Source of the DNA: Candida dubliniensis CD36
Lineage: Eukaryota; Ascomycota; Pichiomycetes; Serinales; Debaryomycetaceae
NCBI RefSeq assembly: GCF_000026945.1
Contig: NC_012867.1
Location: 124,001 to 188,000, forward strand
DNA length: 64,000 bases
Direction: 5' to 3'
Of this stretch, positions 59,296-64,000 are shown piece after piece. The translations under genes and the position numbers were made by a program. Under the pieces are notes generated by a model, which saw only the letters and a program-made list of their open reading frames with translations, was not told the origin of the DNA and searched no databases. Numbering within the stretch: position 1 is the stretch's first letter; each line of letters begins with the position of its first letter.

Positions 59296-60942
59296 CTATC
59301 TTAATAGTTTGTCCCACCCCATGGTATCTTTCGATAACTCACAATACTGTTGAGATAAAAATGTTGAACATTCACTCAATAACCTGCTTTCCAAAACCAA
59401 ATCAACGGATTCATCATTCAATCTTTCCCGGCTAAACTCTAAAACTTTGGTTATATAAGTTAACCAACCTTTAGCATTAATCATTTTGTTAGTTTTGTCT
59501 GCTTCACTAAATGTCACACTCATATAGTCGTCTTTTGTAAATGCCAAACTATTTGGAATTAACACCAGTTTACCATCACTGCAGGTTGATTTGCCAGGAT
59601 TCCATGGTTCAGGATTGATATTGAAATCTAGCAAATCAGATACATAGTTTAACTGATACTGATCGGATTTTTTGCTGCGGGAAATCAAGATAAGATGGGG
59701 TCGATATAATTCTCCAACACAACCACAATTTGTGATATGGGATCTTGCAATACCAAACCAATATTTTCGAGATCTCAAATGCTTTGGCAATGATTTTGAT
59801 GGAATCTCCACCAAATTTGTACCACCACGCAATTTACCAGCATTTTCATTAGATTTGTCATTAAAATCGGGACCACTTATTTTCTGACAATCCCCGTTAT
59901 CAATATTACATCTGAGTATTCTCAAGGGGAAATTATAAACAAAATTGAGATTGTTACCATCCATGAATGGTGCCCAATTCTTTTCTTTTTCTCTTGGAGC
60001 ATAATTTTCAATTGACAAACGAATAATACGATGTGGGTCATGTAATGGTCTATAAATATGCATTGCTCTCTTCCAATCTACTTCTGTGCTTAAAGAGTTG
60101 AATGCAATTAATGGCTCTTGAATTCGTACACCATTTTCATTAGAATATTCATGCAAAATTACTCTTGGATCTTCTGCACCCAATATCACCTTCTCATCTT
60201 CTTTACCTTCATCAATATCATGAGGCAATATAGTAGGGAATTCAAGTTCAGAAAAAGGAAATTTCTTGCCAGTTAATTCAACCCAATTTTTATCAAACAC
60301 TTGTCCAGCCAACACAGAAATTGTTGGATTGTTTCGTGTACCTTTTTTGGAATAGGCGATTCTATTAACCATAAAGTAAACACCATATTTGTCCAACCAA
60401 ACTGCAGACCCACAAAACTTGTACCATTTTCTCTCTAAAATACTTTCTTCAACTTCATTTTCATTATCTTGAAAGAATAAATCATAAATCTTATTTGAAG
60501 AACGGAGTTGGTTTAATTTACCTCTAAAGAATTTCAAGTCTCCTGGTTTGTTCAAATTTACAGCTTGACTTACTTGAAGGTTTATATCTTGGTCATAAAC
60601 AATAGTATCACATTTCAAATTCTTTGTGGCAACTTGATTTTTAAACGTGTAACCTGAAACTTTTATTGGTGTGTAGTCTACCTGGCCCTGTTGCTGTGTT
60701 GCGGTGATGGGATCAATACTAAGTGTGTTAGCTGTGTTGTCATGACTTAGCTCAATGGTAAGTGAGTTAATAAAACAGTAAAGAATATTCAAATTTAGTA
60801 ATGCAATTAAACATTGTAAACAAAAGGATACTTTATTTGCACCAGAATATCCTTTGATGGGAAATCTTTTGAAAAACACTAATGATATTGGAGAAATCAA
60901 TATTAGGAGTGCTAGATAAAATGCTAAATCAGACTCAAACAT
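59296..60942 (-). CDS. Beta-mannosyltransferase (BMT/WRY family, GT91)
   Basis: A 548-residue type II Golgi membrane protein; the ATG at 60942 is the first in frame. Hydrophobic segments lie at about residues 5-22 (LAFYLALLILISPISLVFF) and 35-57 (VSFCLQCLIALLNLNILYCF). The lumenal domain contains the family hallmarks KWYKFCGSAVWLDKYGVYFM, LGAEDPRVIL, EDWKRAMHIYRP-like VDWKRAMHIYRPL, GNNLNFVYNFPLRIL and RSHITNCGCVGELYRPHLIL (all separate fragments). BMTs add beta-1,2-mannose to cell-wall mannan and phospholipomannan in Candida. I cannot say which of the several paralogues this is. Confidence 0.92.
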   Translation of the reverse strand: MFESDLAFYLALLILISPISLVFFKRFPIKGYSGANKVSFCLQCLIALLNLNILYCFINSLTIELSHDNTANTLSIDPITATQQQGQVDYTPIKVSGYTFKNQVATKNLKCDTIVYDQDINLQVSQAVNLNKPGDLKFFRGKLNQLRSSNKIYDLFFQDNENEVEESILERKWYKFCGSAVWLDKYGVYFMVNRIAYSKKGTRNNPTISVLAGQVFDKNWVELTGKKFPFSELEFPTILPHDIDEGKEDEKVILGAEDPRVILHEYSNENGVRIQEPLIAFNSLSTEVDWKRAMHIYRPLHDPHRIIRLSIENYAPREKEKNWAPFMDGNNLNFVYNFPLRILRCNIDNGDCQKISGPDFNDKSNENAGKLRGGTNLVEIPSKSLPKHLRSRKYWFGIARSHITNCGCVGELYRPHLILISRSKKSDQYQLNYVSDLLDFNINPEPWNPGKSTCSDGKLVLIPNSLAFTKDDYMSVTFSEADKTNKMINAKGWLTYITKVLEFSRERLNDESVDLVLESRLLSECSTFLSQQYCELSKDTMGWDKLLR

Positions 60943-61950
60943 TTCCAGATCTTTAATAAAAGTATATCTTATTATATGTGGATAAATTTCTATTAAAAAA
61001 ATAAAGAAAAAGTCAAAAAAAAAAATTGGGATAATAAAACCAAAAAAAAAAAAGAGAAGGGAAAACCATATTACAATCAACACTGAGATTTAAACCATAA
61101 AGGAAATGTTAAATGCTTAATGTTTAATGTTGAATGAGATTGTGAATACAAGAGTAAATTGAACAACGTTTTCAGTTCTTTGTTGGTTATGTAACTTTTT
61201 TTTTTTATTACCTTGTTGTCTTATTGTTTAAAGATTATAACCAGATTTGATTATTGATATCCTTAAGGATTAATACTTATAACTCAACTAAAAACGCGTC
61301 AACACTAATTATATGGCTAAAAAGTGGTAAACTGTTGTTACTACTATGTGTACCTTGCGCCTCATTCTCTTACATATATATTAATACTAAATCTATTTCA
61401 TGTTTTTTAGTTTAGTTTTGCTTGTGTCCTTTTCTTTGAAACCCGACTTTAATTTTTTCATTTTTGGTTCATACACACACACACAAGCAATTTTAACTGG
61501 TTATTCCAGTTTCATTCGAAAACAATGGTCGTTGCTACATCAACTCTCCTCCTCCTGCTGTATTTGAACCTCTTTTTAATATCCGTTTTACGAATAATTA
61601 TTCTATATCAAATACTGAATGTCTAATATAAAGCCCTACATTGATAAACAATGTAAAAACCCAATGACTTCTGCACCTTCAGTATCTAGGCACAAAAAAC
61701 ATAATACCTGCATATATGTTTAGATTTTAAAACTAAAGTTCACTCTTGTGACACAAAATGAGTTTTCTTTTGAAAGAGAGTTGCTATCGAAGCTCCAAGC
61801 CAATGGATACATTGATCCTACCAGAGTAGAAGGCGGAACTCATTGGATTTGTGATTTATTTTCATGAAGTGCTGGCAGTGCAATGCTTTATACGCTACAC
61901 AATAACAGTTGTCTCGGACCAAGCACGAGTAAAACTACTATCTAATCCAC
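60943..61950. other. Convergent-side intergenic region with an orphan reading frame
   Basis: The BMT promoter occupies the left part with A tracts (61015-61052) that read as Phe-rich codons. CA repeats occur at about 61472-61484. A coding-like stretch without a start lies at 61724-61867 (separate entry). Nothing else was recognised. Confidence 0.45.
61724..61867 (+). pseudogene. Orphan C-terminal-like reading frame (47 codons), possible gene relic or last exon
   Basis: After a TAG at 61721-61723 the frame is open for 47 codons to TGA at 61865-61867. It reads as a well-balanced peptide, ELLSKLQANGYIDPTRV then EGGTHWICDLFS, unlike the low-complexity noise of nearby intergenic DNA. No ATG lies in frame. 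TTTAG directly before it could serve as a 3' splice site, but no branch point or upstream exon is convincing. It may be the tail of a decayed gene, or chance. Confidence 0.3.
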
Positions 61951-63372
61951 TCACACGGCTGTGCCGTACATTACCTCTTTCCATTCCAATAATTTGTTGA
62001 TAAATACCATTGGTTTACCAATTATTTTGGGTATACTTCTTTTTGCTGTTGCGTTTGTCTTGCTTAATTCCAAATGACCTTGTAAATGTCCAATCAATCG
62101 AGTTAATATCGCATTACCATCTTCATCCTCACCTATATCATCTAGAAACTTGTTTTGGTGATTATAGTAATACCATGCCGTCAACCAGAGCACCTTGTTA
62201 AACATCGGGAATCTGAACTTTGTTGGAACTTTTGTCGCTCTTTCAATTTCATTAATTTTCAATTGCATTACCATATCTCTTATAGTCAAGTAATTACCTC
62301 CTATCACAATTGAATCTTGTGGTGTGTGTACAGCATGTATCCAACCACTGGGGATGATAAAAAGATCACCAGGCTTTAGGTTGACCTTAAACCCATCATT
62401 TGGCTTGATCTTCTTTTTATTCTTTGTTATTGTATATTCAGGATACCAAATAAAGTTTTGCGAAGGCTCTAGGCACCAAGATTTATACAATTCCAAATTA
62501 TTGTCTGTTGGTGGGAAAAACAAAAATGTCTTGGCCCCACTTAATACTGTGTAGTATACCGAAGTGCCACCAAAATCAATATGGAAATCAGTGAATGAAT
62601 TCTTCACAGACATGAGACAGTATTTGGTGACTTTACTTCTCTTTTGTTCATCCTCTTCAATCCACACTCGATCCACTACATCCATGTCTCGAACACACTT
62701 GGGTCGTGTGAAGTTAGCTCCAAATTTTGCAACATCAGATATCTCCAACGATATCACATTTCTAATTCTATCGCGTTTCTCTTCACTAGTCTTGAAATAT
62801 TCTCGCCATTGCTTCAATCTCCAAGGTGGAGATATACCTTGCTGTGATATCACATCCATCACTTCCAATGGTGTATCTTCTCCGCAACAATCCGTGATAT
62901 AATCAATTGTAATTTCCTTTTTGTCAACGGGGAATTGCATTCCATTTTGGGTCAAGTTTGCTTGTGGGATAAGAATTGGTTTCTCCATGTGTGTGTCTAA
63001 TGCATACGTTTTCGTAAGCTTATCAGTCACATTAAGATTTGTTTCTCCCTTAAAGTTCAAAAAATTGTGTAAATGGAAATGGTTTGACTTGTCAATTGCA
63101 AATGTATCTCCTTCATTCAAAGATTGATAGTCAATAGATACCCGAGCACGTTTGGATTTTCTTTTATATGTGGATTCTCCATATTTAGGTACACATTCGG
63201 GACAATGGTAGATAACTATCTGATTTATTTCTTCAGTAGGAAGGTTCAAACAATGGACATGGTACCATATTTTGCATTTGGAACACTGAACCCACGAAGT
63301 TTTGTCTTCTTCTTTCTCAGTGGTATGGCTGTGTGCTCTACACAAGGGACATGACTCAGAATTAATTGGCAT
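61951..63372 (-). CDS. JHD1: PHD-JmjC histone lysine demethylase (Jhd1/KDM2 type)
   Basis: A 473-residue nuclear protein. An N-terminal PHD finger covers residues ~8-60 (CPLCRAHSH, WVQCSKCKIWYHVHCLNL, YHCPECV). A JmjC domain has the Fe(II) ligands His264 and Asp266 in TDFHIDFGGTSVYYTVLSG and His346 in IPSGWIHAVHTP. Lys in SGAKTFLFFPP is the likely 2-oxoglutarate contact. This domain pair and length match Jhd1, which demethylates histone H3 Lys36. All key residues are present, so an active enzyme is expected. Confidence 0.93.
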   Translation of the reverse strand: MPINSESCPLCRAHSHTTEKEEDKTSWVQCSKCKIWYHVHCLNLPTEEINQIVIYHCPECVPKYGESTYKRKSKRARVSIDYQSLNEGDTFAIDKSNHFHLHNFLNFKGETNLNVTDKLTKTYALDTHMEKPILIPQANLTQNGMQFPVDKKEITIDYITDCCGEDTPLEVMDVISQQGISPPWRLKQWREYFKTSEEKRDRIRNVISLEISDVAKFGANFTRPKCVRDMDVVDRVWIEEDEQKRSKVTKYCLMSVKNSFTDFHIDFGGTSVYYTVLSGAKTFLFFPPTDNNLELYKSWCLEPSQNFIWYPEYTITKNKKKIKPNDGFKVNLKPGDLFIIPSGWIHAVHTPQDSIVIGGNYLTIRDMVMQLKINEIERATKVPTKFRFPMFNKVLWLTAWYYYNHQNKFLDDIGEDEDGNAILTRLIGHLQGHLELSKTNATAKRSIPKIIGKPMVFINKLLEWKEVMYGTAV

Positions 63373-63940
63373 TATTGAGTTTGGTGGTAAAGTATTCTAT
63401 GGTGTAATTTCAAAGGAAGATGAAAATATCATCAGTTTTGGATGTTGCTCGATTGTTTTGATATTTTTTTTTCTTTCTGGCACGTCTAGTTCGTGTTTCT
63501 GGAGAAACACTATTGAGCCCGTTTTTAGTGAAGGTCCGTGAATAACCGCAGACTTCGTACGACCATAAGCTTTTTTTCAAACCAAATCAGCTAGCGCAAG
63601 ACTTGGCTATTGAACAAAGTATAAATTAGCCTCTGATTCAAATAATATAATCTACATTAGATAAGACTAAAAGAAAAGGGTATGTTTTAGATTAATGATT
63701 TCTTCAAAAGATTTCCAGAACATATATTATCTACAAGATCATTTTTAATATTCGAAATAATTTAAAGAATTAGAAAATATAATAATACAAATATAAAACG
63801 TCATAATACAGAGCAAAACAGTAAGCAAAAGCGAACAATATCAAAAACTATTAGGATACATGATTTAAAGGGCCACCACTCGCTTAACAATAGCATGGTT
63901 GTTGGACACACACGGGAGACTATACCAAATTCAATACACC
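63373..63940. other. JHD1 upstream region, no gene seen
   Basis: AT-rich promoter or flank sequence. The plus-strand frames that begin inside JHD1 and run to about 63541 are antisense shadows. No RNA gene was recognised. Confidence 0.5.
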
Positions 63941-64000
63941 TCATAACATGAAAACCACAGAAATAGCCAAAAGTACAAATACTATTACAGTTCTAGTTAA
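63941..64000 (-). CDS. C-terminal end of a membrane protein, cut by the window edge
   Basis: Reading leftward from the window edge, the minus strand encodes LTRTVIVFVLLAISVVFML followed by TGA (plus-strand TCA at 63941-63943). This is a 17-residue hydrophobic run right at the C-terminus, as in tail-anchored proteins or a last membrane span. Only 19 codons are visible, so this could be chance in AT-rich DNA. Confidence 0.4.
   Translation of the reverse strand, partial: LTRTVIVFVLLAISVVFML

Noticed and set aside
60943..61083. N-terminal extension of the mannosyltransferase with a Phe-rich hydrophobic segment
   Set aside because: No ATG upstream of 60942 in this frame; the Phe codons come from A/T tracts in the promoter.
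63302..63541. Plus-strand 79-codon frame overlapping the start of JHD1
   Set aside because: It is antisense to the PHD finger coding region and loses any pattern after leaving it.

Overview
This is nuclear DNA of a budding yeast of the CTG (CUG-Ser) clade, most likely Candida albicans or a close relative such as C. dubliniensis. The evidence is AT-rich intergenic DNA with long A/T tracts, almost intronless dense genes, an IFF/HYR-type GPI adhesin, a GT91 beta-mannosyltransferase, and CTG codons at positions where the protein family needs serine. The clearest case is the subtilase catalytic motif at 50294-50296. I recall ARG1, IFF4, PHO81, NTC1, MDH1, CRM1 and ACC1 as neighbours in C. albicans, but I cannot separate the sibling species from sequence alone.

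Left end (1-4241): a gene-poor stretch holding a Mutator-like DNA transposon (MULE). It has 31-bp perfect terminal inverted repeats (1064-1094 / 3264-3294) and a perfect 9-bp target-site duplication (CATAACCAT, 1055-1063 and 3295-3303). Inside is a broken gene with a FAR1/WRKY-GCM1-like zinc-finger pattern and no visible DDE core.

4.2-15 kb: IMP3 (pre-rRNA processing) is divergent from MRPL6, followed by MRPL9 (mitoribosome), then ADE1 (purines), CRM1 (nuclear export), a small unknown gene, and MDH1 (malate dehydrogenase). About 2.5 kb without a gene follows.

17-31 kb: NTC1 neutral trehalase, COQ1 polyprenyl diphosphate synthase, YRB1 (Ran-binding, partner process of CRM1), PHO81 (phosphate-sensing CDK inhibitor), and LDB17 (endocytic actin).

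31-48 kb: an IFF4-like cell-wall protein, ARG1, a VHR1-family transcription factor, and ACC1. VHR1 relatives control biotin uptake, and ACC1 is a biotin enzyme with a candidate mitochondrial N-terminus.

48-64 kb: two tandem secreted subtilases, then TRM13/BUD22 (divergent), GTB1 and an unknown gene (divergent), OAR1 (mitochondrial fatty acid synthesis), tRNA-Thr(AGT), a beta-mannosyltransferase, JHD1 (PHD+JmjC demethylase), and the C-terminal end of a membrane-anchored protein running off the right edge.

Themes: ribosome biogenesis and translation (IMP3, BUD22, MRPL6, MRPL9, TRM13) with PAC/RRPE-type promoter elements; nuclear transport (CRM1, YRB1); cell surface and secretion (IFF4-like, BMT, GTB1, subtilases); and biotin and fatty-acid metabolism (VHR1, ACC1, OAR1). 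Translations quoted use the standard code unless stated; CTG codons should be read as serine.
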